Source: Euonymus europaeus | Lineage: Eukaryota; Streptophyta; Magnoliopsida; Celastrales; Celastraceae | Direction: 5' to 3' | DNA length: 64,000 nt | Assembly: GCA_963580455.1 (NCBI GenBank) | Contig: OY756968.1 | Span: forward strand, 23,219,996 to 23,283,995 | Notes under the pieces: generated by a model | What the model saw: only the letters and a program-made list of their open reading frames with translations | Databases searched by the model: none | What the model was told of the DNA's origin: nothing | Part shown: piece after piece, positions 1-11,484 of the stretch | Numbering within the stretch: position 1 is the first letter of the stretch | How the letters are laid out: every line of letters starts with the position of its first letter | Translations under genes and position numbers: made by a program

Positions 1-375
1 CAGACGGTGACTACTCCATGCAAAAATAATATTTTTAGGAAAGCAAAAAAAGAAAAAAGAGATATTAAATTAATATTATTGTAATTTGTTTTTGATGAAG
101 TGCACAAAACCAGAAAATATATATCACACTAGGATAGGATATAACTAAAGTGGTAAAAATCTGGGTCCAGTAGATCCGAGTCCAGACAACATAAAATTTA
201 TGAGATTTTTATATTTCTAGATTTGGATTGGTTTGAATGTTTCGAATATACTTAATTGATCATTTATGGATTGATTTAAATTCGGATAACTAAATAGGAT
301 AACAAACTAATCTGAGTTAAAGTCCAGACAACTAAATTAAACAATTTTTTTTTATGTTTAGAGCCGAATTTTAGA
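1..375. other. AT-rich intergenic DNA, no gene seen
   Basis: No open frame resembling a known protein and no RNA gene is visible here. The stretch ends at the target duplication of the hAT element that follows. Confidence 0.6.
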
Positions 376-383
376 CATATGAT

Positions 384-998
384 CAGGGCCGGCCCTGGCC
401 TACTTGGGGCCCGGGGCAAGAAATTTATTGGGGGCCCTCAAGGTGGGGTTCACACAATTTTGATGGCTGGAACCCAATTTTGAGAGGCTAGGCCATCACG
501 CCTTGAATGTTATTACATTAAAATTAAACTAGTCATTACAATATTCAGTTAAAAATATAATTACCAACAAAACTAGATGGAACCAACATAATTCAAATTA
601 CAAAATCACTAAAATATTCCGGATTATGTCAATGAAAGAGAGAGATGATTAAAAAGTACCTTTAGATGGTTTAGAGTTAGAGGTAATTCTTGACGAAGAT
701 GAAGAGAATGAAAACAATTGTTACTAACCTGTCTAACCAGAGGCTGAGAGAGTGAGAGTCTGCGATGCTGTGAACAGGTGATTCCGGCAAGCGGCAGGCC
801 GACAGTGTTGCTGGCTGCGATTCCGGCAAGCAGCAGCTAAGCTTCGTGTGATTTCCTGAAGCTAAGCTTCTCACTGTTTTAGGGCTTCTACCCCTAGAAT
901 TAACAATAATATTGCTTTTAAAAAAAAAAATTTGGGCCCCCAAAAATTGGGGGCCCTGTGCGGTCGCACAGGCCCGCCCCTGTTTAGGGCCGGGCCTG
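384..998. mobile_element. Non-autonomous hAT-type element (615 bp) with 8-bp TSD
   Basis: The left end starts CAGGGCCGGCCCTGG and the right end, read on the minus strand, starts CAGGCCCGGCCCT, so the tips are near-identical inverted repeats. The flanks carry an exact 8-bp duplication, CATATGAT, at 376-383 and 999-1006; 8-bp duplications are typical of hAT transposons. GC-rich GGGGGCCC blocks lie inside both ends. The interior has only a short open frame on the minus strand (677-943) with no recognisable hAT transposase, so the element would need a transposase in trans. The tips and duplication are seen directly; the superfamily call is inference from them. Confidence 0.85.
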
Positions 999-1216
999 CA
1001 TATGATTTATATTTAAACTTGATTTAATCAGAATCGAACATGATTTTGCCACTTCTGGTCAGTGATGTAAACTGTCCATTTTTTCTTCATTTTTTGACAT
1101 TAATATTAATCGATGGAATAGTCAATTATCGACAATTATTTGAAAATCGGCTCGATTATTATTATTATTTTAATTTTACGGCTCAAAGTGTGAGTACTTC
1201 CACGAGTTTAGCTTTG

Positions 1217-1252
1217 CATGACTGCTGTAAACTGCTTTTTACAGCAGTCATG
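1217..1252. repeat. Perfect 15-bp inverted repeat with 6-nt loop
   Basis: CATGACTGCTGTAAA (1217-1231) is followed after six bases by its exact reverse complement (1238-1252). It lies about 75 bp upstream of the putative TATA box of the OVATE gene. It could be a cruciform or hairpin, a dyad protein-binding site, or a small insertion footprint. Confidence 0.8.
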
Positions 1253-1299
1253 TCGCCATTGAACCACAAAGCCAGAGCTACCATCACCTACCCCCCATT

Positions 1300-1336
1300 C
1301 TCTCTCTCTCTCTCTCTCTCAATCACTTCATAAATA
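1300..1336 (+). promoter_or_regulatory. CT microsatellite and TATA-like box of the OVATE gene
   Basis: A CT dinucleotide run (about 1300-1320) is followed by CATAAATA at 1329-1336, about 80 bp before the ATG at 1416. Pyrimidine-rich runs beside the TATA box are common in plant core promoters. The assignment is by position and sequence only. Confidence 0.45.
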
Positions 1337-1415
1337 CTCCGTTCTTCACATAGTTGTTCTTCCTCAATATAATTTTGGATCTGTCTCTCATTCAATCTTT
1401 GAGAAAACATAAGAA

Positions 1416-2048
1416 ATGCGAAGCACCCTGGGAAAAAACCTCCACCTCTGCTTCACGAAATCTCCACCTCCCTCCTCTGAAGAATGCGATCACAGACGTC
1501 CACTTTACATGAACAACTACAACTCCCATTATTCCTACACAGCCCTCGACCCTTCAACCTCCTCTTCCTCATCCACTTCACTCCCTTCCGAATCCGACCC
1601 CGACCCCGCCCAGGAACCCGATTTCGCAGCCGTATTCGCCTCCCAACGCTTCTTCTTCTCATCCCCCGGAAGCTCCAACTCCATCACCGACTCCTCCCCC
1701 AGTACCAGTCGCAAAGATCATCCGACGGTGGTTCATGTGAAAGATAGCGTGGCAGTATCCACGGACTCGCCTGACCCTTATTTGGATTTCCGGAGATCCA
1801 TGCAGGAGATGGTGGAGGCCCGTGGATTGGTCGATGTGAAAGCTAATTGGGAGTCTTTACACGAGCTCCTCCTCTGCTATCTGTCCCTGAATCCAAAGAG
1901 TACGCACAAGTTCATTGTTGGTGCATTTGCGGATCTTCTTGTTACTCTCATGTCGTTGGCGCCGCAGCCGCCGGGTAATAAAACTGACCATCGCGAAGAT
2001 TCATCCCCGGTGGTCGTTAGATTTCGCGGTGGTTCATGTAGTGTGTGA
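1416..2048 (+). CDS. OVATE family protein (OFP)
   Basis: Single-exon gene of 210 residues, the usual plan for this family. The OVATE domain spans about residues 112-179, with VAVSTDSPDPYLDFRRSMQ, then an ESLHELLLCYL segment and a KFIVGAFADLL segment. The N-terminal half is low-complexity Ser/Pro/Asp-rich, as in other OFPs. OFPs are plant-specific nuclear or cytoskeleton-associated repressors that bind TALE homeodomain and TRM proteins and influence organ shape; those roles are family knowledge. The domain resembles the Arabidopsis OFP11/12/13/16 type, but I do not assign an orthologue. The start is the first in-frame ATG after a TATA-like box. A CT repeat and a perfect inverted repeat lie upstream. 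Confidence 0.9.
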   Translation: MRSTLGKNLHLCFTKSPPPSSEECDHRRPLYMNNYNSHYSYTALDPSTSSSSSTSLPSESDPDPAQEPDFAAVFASQRFFFSSPGSSNSITDSSPSTSRKDHPTVVHVKDSVAVSTDSPDPYLDFRRSMQEMVEARGLVDVKANWESLHELLLCYLSLNPKSTHKFIVGAFADLLVTLMSLAPQPPGNKTDHREDSSPVVVRFRGGSCSV

Positions 2049-2410
2049 TAATGTCGGTTTTTCGGAGATGATCGATCGATCAATCATGATTTATGAATTA
2101 TCAATATATATATATATGTGCAGCGCAGATGTTCTTTTTGTTCTCATGTTGAGCTACTTTTTTGGGATTTTCTTTTTAATTAATTTTTATAACATTGGAT
2201 AAATTTTAATTTCTTGGAACATAAAAATTGCAGTCACCGATCTCTTGTCTGGAGTCTGGACCACACAACTATATATGAGCTTGCATGACCTAACGAAGCT
2301 GCCTAATACGAATGTGAATAATTGAATATGGCTTTCCTCCCAAGCCAAGTTGGGCAGCAAAACCGTATGTTTGTCAATGATTTTGACATTTGCTTTTCTC
2401 TATTGATGAA

Positions 2411-2456
2411 GTAGAAGGAGAAGGAGAAGGAGAAGGAGAAGGAGAAGGAGAAGGAG
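2411..2456. repeat. GGAGAA hexanucleotide microsatellite
   Basis: About seven consecutive GAAGGA/GGAGAA units with no interruption. Confidence 0.9.
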
Positions 2457-2661
2457 GATTAAAGAGATGGAAAAAAGAAAACTTAACAGACACATACAAG
2501 TGTTCCTCTGTTTTGCGTCAAGGCATCAATGATCAATTTCTAAGGGCATGCATGCTGTCCTCACATGAGGGATACTTGGTTCTTTGTATAGAAAGACCCA
2601 AACATTACAAGCTAATATTGTTTGTTTGGGTCACACTGTAAATCGATTCATCCATCAAAAA

Positions 2662-2903
2662 TAAATATATCATACAACTAATTTATATAGGATCTTCGAT
2701 CAACATGATTTTTACATATATAATCACATAAATAAATATTATTGCACAATAAAGCGTACCTTGAGCCATCACTTTCAACTAGTAAATATATCATACAACT
2801 AATTTATATAGGATCTTCGATCAACATGATTTTTACATATATAATCACATAAATAAATATTATTGCACAATAAAGCGTACCTTGAGCCATCACTTTCAAC
2901 TAG
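2662..2903. repeat. Perfect 121-bp tandem duplication
   Basis: Copy 1 is 2662-2782 and copy 2 is 2783-2903. I see no mismatch between them, so the duplication is very young or an assembly artefact. It is non-coding and AT-rich. Confidence 0.9.
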
Positions 2904-4290
2904 TGAATCCGAATCAAAAATCTTGATCTTGAAGAAATGCTTCTTGATTGATTTACGGAAAACGGTTTTTCTCCATTTAATATTTTGTTGGTGTTGTAAT
3001 TTTTCACTAACGTCAGATGGAAGTCAGTGACAAATATATAGATAGGGTGATAACTTAAATCTCAACCGTACATCACAGTTATAATTTTTATCAGGAAAAC
3101 AACTCAAACAACATTAGAATTCCAAGTACTGGAAGTAAGAGATTCAAGTAAAATACTGTCAAATAATAATTGTTACTTGGACCATAATAATAGAGAACAA
3201 ATAATAACAATTAATATTATTATTATTTCTTACACGCACAACACTGTTTTTATTGGATCTCTGTCATTAGCTTTTAGGCTCATAAAACGCGTTATCAACC
3301 CATATTTGATAAAGTCTTGACCAGTTTTACAGCGACATTATGTGAAACGGACACAAAACAGTAAAAGAGTACGAATCGACGTGAACAAATGGAAGAAGAA
3401 ATGTGAATGCATGTTCTTCTTACTAGCTGAGCCCCACTGTTTGTTTTGAGATGATCGGAACTTGTATAAATATTAAATAATAGATAGTTATTTACGCTAC
3501 AAGATATATATGGAGGGTTGGTGCCATATTAAACCATGATTATCATGTATATATATATATATATATATGTATGTATTACCACCACAATCACTTTTGTCTT
3601 TCTCCCGAAGATTAAGTAGTTGAAGCCAAAATCAAATGGTTGCTATAAAACAAAGTACAGGCCGACTACTATTTCATCTGAATTTTGATTGGAAAGAATC
3701 TTTGAATCCAGACAAAGACGGGGGATTTAACTAGTGCCCGAATTCAAGCAATACAAAAGTACTGTCTACTTAACAACACAGACAACAACAGTAAGGAATC
3801 TTGATTTTGTCTTCTTTATTCGTTAGTTTTTTATAGATCATGCATAGGCTATGAGCATGACTTGTGTTAATTTGCTAACATTCTTTTTTTATATAAAAGA
3901 GGATAATAATTTATTTATAGTCTCATTTATGATCGAGGGATACCGTTATTACAGACTATACGGGAAGGAAAACCTTCAAACAAGCAGAACAAAAACAAGG
4001 AACAAGAACCAAAAGCCAAGCTTTGGCAAAACAACCAAATACAATAACCAAGAAATGACAAACATCATCGAAGCCAGCTTCATCATCAAATATTATCTTA
4101 CACCAATAGATAGAATGCCCTATAGCAGCCATAGGAACCCGAGCCACATCCTGCAGAAATAGAAGCTAAATAATCCATCAAACCCAAGCAAAGCAGAAGC
4201 TGTTAAATTAATTTGCTAACATGACTTTTTAATATTTCAATTTAGAGCCATCAATTATCAATGTTTTTTTCCCATGCCACGATCGATTAC

Positions 4291-4340
4291 CTCCTCCTCC
4301 TCCTCTTCCTCTTCTTCTTCTTCTTCTTCTTCTTCTTCTT
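4291..4340. repeat. CCT/CTT trinucleotide microsatellite
   Basis: A CTC run grades into TTC/CTT repeats and ends in a T tract. No reading frame with other support crosses it. Confidence 0.85.
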
Positions 4341-5887
4341 TTTTGGTTCGCAAGATTTCTTGGATTTGGGTTTTGAAAGCAATTTACACAGAGTACAAAA
4401 GTTTGTAGATGGATAGAATTAATAATTCATTTGATTCATAGAATCTCACGTGTTACAGAAAAGAAAAGCAAATGGGGTTTATATAACCCATCTAAGATCG
4501 ATCATACACAACGGTAACAAGAGAAGAAAGATAGAGATTCAAAACAAAAGGAAGAAGTGACATTCTTTCTATCGGAAACAACCTAGCGAGATACGAGAGA
4601 GAGAATAAGATCCAGAAATAAAACGATGTTGCATGAGGACAGAGAAAAACGATGACGTTTCTCTTGATATTCCCAACAGGTTTTGTTTACAAACTATGAT
4701 CAAGTTTCCTTTTTCTTATTCTCAAGTCTCAAGAGACGAGGGAAAAAAAATGAAAAGAGAGAGAGAGAGTATTTCACTGATAGTTTTGTGGGCCTAAGAA
4801 GGTGGACTAGGCTACTTCTTTTCCATTTGGATTTCTATTTTGGTAGGCAATAAGGGGGCCAGCCGACTTATTTCCAATGTATTGGATTGGGCCTAAGAAG
4901 GAGAATTGGATATACATTTTGGTGGGCTTAAGAAATAAACTGGCCTGCTTAATCCCAAATATATATTATTTATATTGAAATTTTGTCTCTCCTTGTGTTC
5001 TAAACTTCTAATGCTTCCCCCATCACATTTCTTCCCTTTCCAACAAAGGCACAATGCAAATGGAAATTCTAGATTTATTTTATTAAATTATAGAATTATT
5101 TGTTTGCCTTAAACAGTTCATAAGAGTGGAGTAGAGATCATTCATTCGGATTGATAATTATTATAAAACTTTTCAAGTATGTGCACCGCCCAAGATAATT
5201 CAAAAGTCTTAATTGGTCCCATTTTTCTTGTGAGCTCGAATTGATAGAGGAGAGGATGCATATTTGTGGCTGTGGATGCAAATCTTATTGAATGGAACCA
5301 AATGCATTGATTACACACAGGCTAGATCCTCATCCAACTCTACCCATCTACTGTATAGTGTGTATAGTATGTGGACATATTAGTTAAATACTTATGGATG
5401 TATAAACATATATTCCCAACTTCTGAACTAAAAGGGCTTGAAACACAATAGCAATAGTAGTTTTAAATTAATGACAACCCTAAACAGCTAACCTAAGTAC
5501 CTAACCAGAGAATTTCAACCACCTAAAAAAATAATCAAATATAGAAGAAAGCAATATTTGACTTTTTTTTTACTAAACATCAAAAGATATTGTTGCAGAG
5601 CAAGGAACAGTACACATTTGTCTTTATATATTGTGTGAAGCAGCTTGGGGTGAAGGAGAAGTTGAAGGTGATTTCAAAGCATATAGATACCCAATTTTCT
5701 TTCTTGCACGACACATTCTTGTGTGCAATTGCCTTGCACGATTTCAGCCACAAAAGACAAGGACATGCTTCTTGCTTCATACTTTGTTATCATCTTTGGT
5801 ATAATAACATTGTACCCTTGTAGCTGCCATTGTGTATATCCGGTTAGTACTCCTACTTTGAATTACTCTGAAAGTGGCAAAGTGACA

Positions 5888-7647
5888 ATGGGGAATACAG
5901 TTTCTGCCCTCACTTTATGTGCAAGGAAGCAATCAACAGATGATGCAGACAAGGAAATCATGAAGGCTTTACCTATTGATACCTCATTCAAGCTTCCCTC
6001 TCCATTACCAAATTGGCCAAAAGGTACTCATCTTCTCCTTTTGTTTGACCTTCAAATCTGCTTTGGTATTCCATTGATTGGTTGTGGTTTGTTCTTATGA
6101 AAGGTGGAGGATTTGCTAGTGGAGTAATTGATTTGGGTGGTGGGTTGCAAGTATGTCAAATTTCAACTTTCAACAAAATCTGGGTTTCCCATCAGGGAGG
6201 AGCTGATGATTTGGGTGCTTCATTCTTTGAACCCTCTCAAATCCCACAAGGGTTTTTTATGCTAGGCAGTTATGGCCAACGCAACAACCAAAAGCTTTTC
6301 GGATGGGTTCTTGCAGGGAAGGATTATACAAACGATGCTTCAAATGCAGCCTTGAAGAACCCAATTGATTATACTCCTGTTTGGAACAGTGAGTCTGAAA
6401 ACATCAAAAAAGATGGCAATGGCTATTTCTGGTTACCTGTGCCTCCCGATGGATACAGAGCAGTTGGGCTAATTGTCACAAACTCCCCTCAGAAGCCTCC
6501 GTTGGAAAAAGTCCGATGTGTTCGATCCGATCTCACCGACCAATGCCAGACTGATGCTTTGGTTTGGGGATCATCAACTGGAACCAATTTTTCCAATCTT
6601 AGGCCTAGCAATAGAGGAACACAAGCTATGGGTGTCAACGTGGGCACGTTTTCTTCACAAAACTCGTCATCTCTTACTTGTTTGAAGAATGTCAACTCCA
6701 ATCTCTCTCCCATGCCTAATCAATCCCAAATTCAGGCATTAATCCAGGCTTACTCACCATTGATATACTTGCATCCTGATGAACAATACCTTCCTTCTTC
6801 AGTGACATGGTACTTCACCAATGGAGCATTACTATGCCACCAAGGAGAGGAGTCAAACCCTGTCAAAATTGAGCCCACAGGCTCAAACCTTCCTCAAGGT
6901 GGCTCAAATGATGGCACATACTGGCTGGACCTCCCTGTTGATAGTAAAGCCAAAGAATTTGTCAAGAAAGGAGATTTGCAGAGCTCCCAAGTTTACTTAC
7001 ACGTAAAACCAATGTTAGGAGCAACCTTTACAGACTTAGCTATCTGGGTCTTCTACCCATTCAATGGACCCGCAAAGGCTAAAGTTAAGTTCATTAACAT
7101 TTCATTGGGGAAAATCGGCGAACACATTGGGGACTGGGAGCATGTGACATTAAGGGTCAGCAATTTCAATGGGGAACTAAAGAGTATCTTCCTCTCTGAA
7201 CACAGTGGAGGTACATGGGTGGATGCTTCGCAGCTTGAGTTCCAAAGTGGTAGCAACAAACCTGTGACATATTCATCCTTACATGGACACGCGATGTATG
7301 CAAAGCCTGGCTTGGTTTTGCAAGGCAATGATGGAATTGGAATCAGAAATGACACAGCCAAGAGTAACAAGGTCATTGATACTGGATCAAACTACGCATT
7401 GGTGGCAGCAGAGTATCTGGGTTCTTCTGCAATTGTCGAGCCGCCGTGGCTGAATTACTTAAGAAAATGGGGTCCAAAGATTGATTATGATACTGCAGAT
7501 GAGATTAAGAAGATAGAGAAAGTGTTGCCTGGGAAACTCAAAACCGCATTTAAGAAGTTAGTGAATGAATTGCCCAATGAAGTGTTGGGTGAAGAAGGAC
7601 CTACTGGGCCCAAAGTGAAGAGGAATTGGGATGGAGACGAACTTTGA
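5888..7647 (+). CDS. Vps62-like / DUF946 protein, two exons
   Basis: Exons 5888-6023 and 6104-7647 are joined across an 80-bp GT-AG intron and give 559 residues, the usual length for plant Vps62-like (DUF946) proteins. The junction restores the family sequence PNWPKGGGFASGVIDLGGGLQVCQISTFNKIW. Later family landmarks are FFMLGSYGQ, GWVLAGKD, YSPLIYLHPDEQYLPSSV, WVFYPFNGPAKAK, GDWEHVTLRVSNF and EPPWLNYLRKWGPKIDYD. The molecular role in plants is unclear; the name comes from similarity to a yeast vacuolar-sorting factor. The ATG at 5888 begins MGNTVS, an N-myristoylation consensus, so membrane anchoring through the lipid is plausible. An upstream in-frame ATG (about 5765) would add a hydrophobic, signal-like segment instead. 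A decayed tandem copy follows. Confidence 0.88.
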
Positions 7648-8039
7648 GAAAACTTTCCCAATTTCACCATTATTGTGAAGTCTGAACCTATACTTTTATT
7701 TTTCTTCTTTATTACTGTGAAGTCTGAATCTTACTTTTCTTATACCGATTGAGTTGGGACCAAGCTCCATTTTGGCTTAAGGGCTCCGTTATGGTGGTTA
7801 GAAACCCATGCTCTTTTATTTTATGATCAATTCCTCCTTTTTTCTTTATGGGATAATGACAAAAAGAGAAGTAAATTAGGGATCTATGTTCCTTTCTATT
7901 TACTCCAATGCAAATTGTACTTACAATGGCCCACTTCCCTCCAATTTGATTGATAATCTTTTGGACCTAAGAAAAGACACATATCGGTTGATAAGAATCC
8001 TGTATAATTAAAAGCATCAAGGAAGCCGCTATTCCTGCA
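7648..8039. other. 3' flank of the Vps62-like gene
   Basis: AT-rich, no gene. The sequence similar to the gene resumes at about 8040, so the 5' half of the tandem copy is absent here. Confidence 0.5.
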
Positions 8040-9206
8040 GGCTTAAACCTTCCTCGAGGTTGTTTAAATGATGACACTTATTGGCTGGACCTTCCCATTG
8101 ATGAAGAAGCCAAAGAAACTGTCAATAAAGGAGATTTGGAAAGCACCCAGGTTTATCTACATGTAAAACCAATGCAGGGGGCAACCTTCACAGACATAGC
8201 TTCATGGGTCTTCTACCATTTTAATGGACCTGCAAGAGCTCAACTTACATGGTTCATTGTTTCAGTAGGAAAAATAGGCCAACATGTAGGGGATTGGGGA
8301 CATTTGACATTGAGGTTCAGCAATTTCAATGGAGAGCTGAAGAGTATCTTCTCCTCTCAACACAGTGGAGGAACATGGGTGGTGGATGCTCCTTAGCTTG
8401 AGTTTCAAACTGGTTATTGCACAATCAACGATTTACTGATTTAGACCACAACCAAAGTGAAACATTAAATAGCATATAATGAATTTTTATCAGGATTCAG
8501 ATTTCCAGCAAACCTAATTGGGATAAAGACTTAGATGAATGTGGTTTAGAATTTACACATATAGATTGACGGTGATCCCCTCAAATAGGCTTCGGCCAAT
8601 CAATCTATTTAGTATTTACTGCATTATCAAAGGGTCATTAATTTTTGTTGTCGTCAACTCTAGCTATTTATATCAACAGGTAGCAACAAAGTTGTGACCT
8701 ATGCATCTTCAAATGGACATGCCATGTATGCAAAGCCTGGCTTGGTTTTGCAAGGACATGTTGGGAGTGGAATGGGGATCAACAATACTACAGCGAAGAC
8801 TCAGATGGTCTTTGATACTGGGACAAGGCACTTATTAGTTGCTGCGGACTATCAGCCGAGTTCCTCATCAGCACCTATTGTCGAGCCATCATGGTTGAAC
8901 TACAAAAGGAAATGTGGTCCCAAGATTGATTATGCTATTGCATGTGAGATCAAGATGGTGGAGAAAATGTTGTTTTTATTATGATGAAAACTGCATCTAG
9001 GAAATTAGTGAAAGTGTTATCTCAAAGTGTCCCAAGTAAGACAATACACATGTGTTTAAATTTCAAAAATGTATTCTCGCCCCAAAATTTGTGGTCTATA
9101 ACTTGCGACATAGGATTTGGGATCTTTTGAGACATTTTTATTAGGTATACTTAGTACTACCGACTACTAGTCCCAAAGTGAAAAAAGGGCGATGGTGATG
9201 AACTAT
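8040..9206 (+). pseudogene. Decayed tandem copy of the Vps62-like gene
   Basis: From about 8040 the frame reads GLNLPRGCLNDDTYWLDLP and onward, closely matching the second half of the intact gene just upstream; the first half is missing. At 8394-8396 a Gln codon of the parent (CAG) has become TAG. At 8413-8679 a 267-bp GT...AG segment, absent from the intact copy, sits inside a Gly codon and keeps the frame (ACT G / GT AGC). The match continues to EIKMVEKM and then shifts frame; a last block matching the parental C-terminus lies at about 9163-9206. No complete protein can be made. It is a tandem duplicate that lost its 5' part or was only partly copied. Confidence 0.85.
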
Positions 9207-10725
9207 GATGCAGACTTTGAAGTCTAAATCATTACTAATATTGTGCATGTATGTAATTTTCAATAAACTATTAGAGGAGATTTTTGTAGGGTACGTAGCA
9301 AAATGACCCAAAAGATGCTCCGGTAGTCCAGTTGACAGAGCACACGACATACCAGATTTATAATATTTAATCCAATTTAATTTACATCAAATCCATATTT
9401 ATACCTTAGCATATATGTCTGATTTGATATGTTATAAAAACTGCACAACAAACGGATAACAACAAACTACTTCTTCTCTGTTCACGAACCGCACAGCTAC
9501 AGGAACTTGATCACGAACACAGCAGCTCCTATTGATCACAAACCTAACTGTTTCTTGCTATCACGAACTAAATAGCTCCTTTTGATCACGAACAAAACAC
9601 CTCACGAATAGGAACTCGAGGCTAGAAGTCTTCTGCTGCATGAACTCGATTCTGGAACTCTAACTCAGGTGGGAGAGAAGCTGTCTAGGGTTTCAATTTT
9701 TAAGAGAGAAAAACGTCTCAATAAAAATGCGTGTCCCACCCTAAACATCTTGAGTTCTTTATATAGAGATACAGGAATCACATAGTAAATATGTTTTGAT
9801 TAAATATCAATTAGAAAAATCAATACCGACATTTTTAAAATGCAGGGCTTTGAGGCATTTTGTCAAACACCTAGTGTACTTAACAAGCCTAGCAGCAGAA
9901 TACGAAAACAATAGTATCTAGCCCTACCAAATCACAGAAATACGTCAATCCAACAATAATCCCAGAAGCCCCACATATTCTCTTTTGTCAATCAACATGC
10001 TGCCAACATTACAGAACACCCCACAATATGTAAATATGCACAATCACACCAAGCAACTCTACAAGTCAAACCAGCGATAATCCCATATGCTATACAACAT
10101 TACAACTACCAGAGAATACTCAAACGAAAGCACAGCTACATAATCATAGAAAATTCACTGAAACAAGTCAACAACATGAGAATCGAGAAGAACACAAGTA
10201 GTATTAAATAGTAATAACCTGTTAAACTCTCCAAACATGGAGTATAATCGCTCTGCTACTGGAGGATGGAATCACAATCACTCCATGGGAGAACGGGACC
10301 CCTGGAACAATTTTCCAATTTAGTGATCATTTTTTTGGGCTGATCTTCCTTATTCGGCCCACTAATTGAGCTTACTATGTTGGGCTGATATCTGGCCCAC
10401 AATTTTCCAATTTAGAATTTTTATTTTTTCGCAAGGATATATTATGTATAAAAAGTATTCATTGTCATAGAGTGATGGGCATAACATTGGTTGCATCGAT
10501 GGTCCATGGATCAAATTTGCCGCCCGATGTCGATCGGCTGATAATTAAATTAAGAAAAAAGGAAACTACAATTTAAACAGTGATAATAGCTATGTTTGAT
10601 AATTTATTTACCATTGTTATTATCTATGTTAATTCTTACCTGTGTATCTGTATATATATATAAGCAAATTCTGGGTATTCTCAGACGACTGTGAGTCTTT
10701 GACATTTACTACTATTGATTGATTA
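9207..10725. other. Gene-free stretch with a degenerate TCACGAAC repeat
   Basis: No protein-coding exon is recognisable. Between about 9480 and 9620 the phrase (GA)TCACGAAC recurs about every 30 bases, mixed with AGCTCCT. Read on the minus strand, the segment has a TATATA-type box (about 9760) followed by a leader-like stretch, which is reminiscent of an LTR, but I cannot find paired ends or a target duplication. The final 100 bp are the promoter of the first phytocyanin gene (TATATATATA near 10650). Confidence 0.4.
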
Positions 10726-11484
10726 ATGGCTTTGAAGAGAGAAGCTGTATTTCTGGTGTTCATGATGGTCTCTTTAACGGTTCTTTATGGAGAGGTAAAG
10801 AGTTATTGGATTGAGACCTACACGGTTGGTGAGTCCGCTGGGTGGACTAAGTCGGGCATTGTCGATTACAATAAGTGGGCTTCCTCCAAGACCATCTATG
10901 TCTGTGACATTCTTGGTAATATATACATACATAACTTAATTAACCTAGTTTTTTTTAAATGGAGTGGTTGATTAATATATATTATATATATCTATCTCTC
11001 TATATAATCCATGAGATTGGAGCAAATGTGGCGAGTTAGGGCGTTATTTTTCTACTCGAGCATGTGATCCTTTTTTAGATGAAATCTGATCGTACGATTG
11101 AGATATGTTTGCTTTGATTCTATATATGATTGTCATTCGAGGTTAGGCTCTTTTTTAATTTGATTATATATATGGGATGCAGTTTTTCAATACCACAGCG
11201 GGCTCGACAATGTGATTCGATTGTCGGCCAAGTCTTTCAATACTTGCGACACCACAAAGCCGCAAGCCACTTATTCTAGCGGCTTCGACATTTTGCAACT
11301 GGAAGATTCAGGCGAGCATTTCTTCACAAGTGGTTTCCCTGGCCACTGCCAGGCAGGTCAAAAGGTCCGCATATTTGCGCACCAGAGACCTTATATCAGC
11401 CCAATTGGAAGCCCATCTCCAAGTGCAATCGCTCCTACTCCAGCACAAAGGACTGCATCGGCATTATCAACAATTCTCATTTAA
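10726..11484 (+). CDS. Phytocyanin (stellacyanin-like) with degenerate copper site, copy 1
   Basis: Exons 10726-10915 and 11183-11484 (phase-1 intron at the family-conserved place) give 163 residues. A hydrophobic signal peptide precedes YTVGESAGWTKSG.VDYNKWASSKT, the start of the plastocyanin-like domain. Ligand check: the first His, present as HNV in the sister genes, is Asp here (LDNV); the Cys-His pair (GHC) and the axial Gln (AGQK) are kept. The Cys before GFPGHC that normally forms a disulfide is Ser (FFTSGFPGHC). A TAA then ends the frame at 11482-11484, yet the following codons still read LALWVSIFGW, matching the hydrophobic tail of copy 3. So this copy probably lacks the GPI tail and a normal copper centre. 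It may be drifting to a pseudogene or be an early-nodulin-like protein. Confidence 0.85.

Larger units (their letters stand above)
2049..5887. other. Long gene-poor region with microsatellites
   Basis: Nothing here can be supported as a gene. It holds a GGAGAA-type microsatellite (2411-2456), a 121-bp tandem duplication, an AT run (about 3546-3570) and a CTT/CCT microsatellite (4291-4340). A short open frame at 3851-4162 (+) and its minus-strand shadow at 3956-4147 show no family signature. The last few hundred bases are the promoter and leader of the Vps62-like gene. Confidence 0.5.

Noticed and set aside
677..943. 88-residue minus-strand frame
   Set aside because: It lies wholly inside the hAT element, has no transposase motif and is not otherwise gene-like.
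3851..4162. 103-residue open frame (+) and a 63-residue frame on the other strand (3956-4147)
   Set aside because: Neither shows a known domain or family pattern. A CTGCAG acceptor-like site precedes the minus frame, but no partner exon is found.
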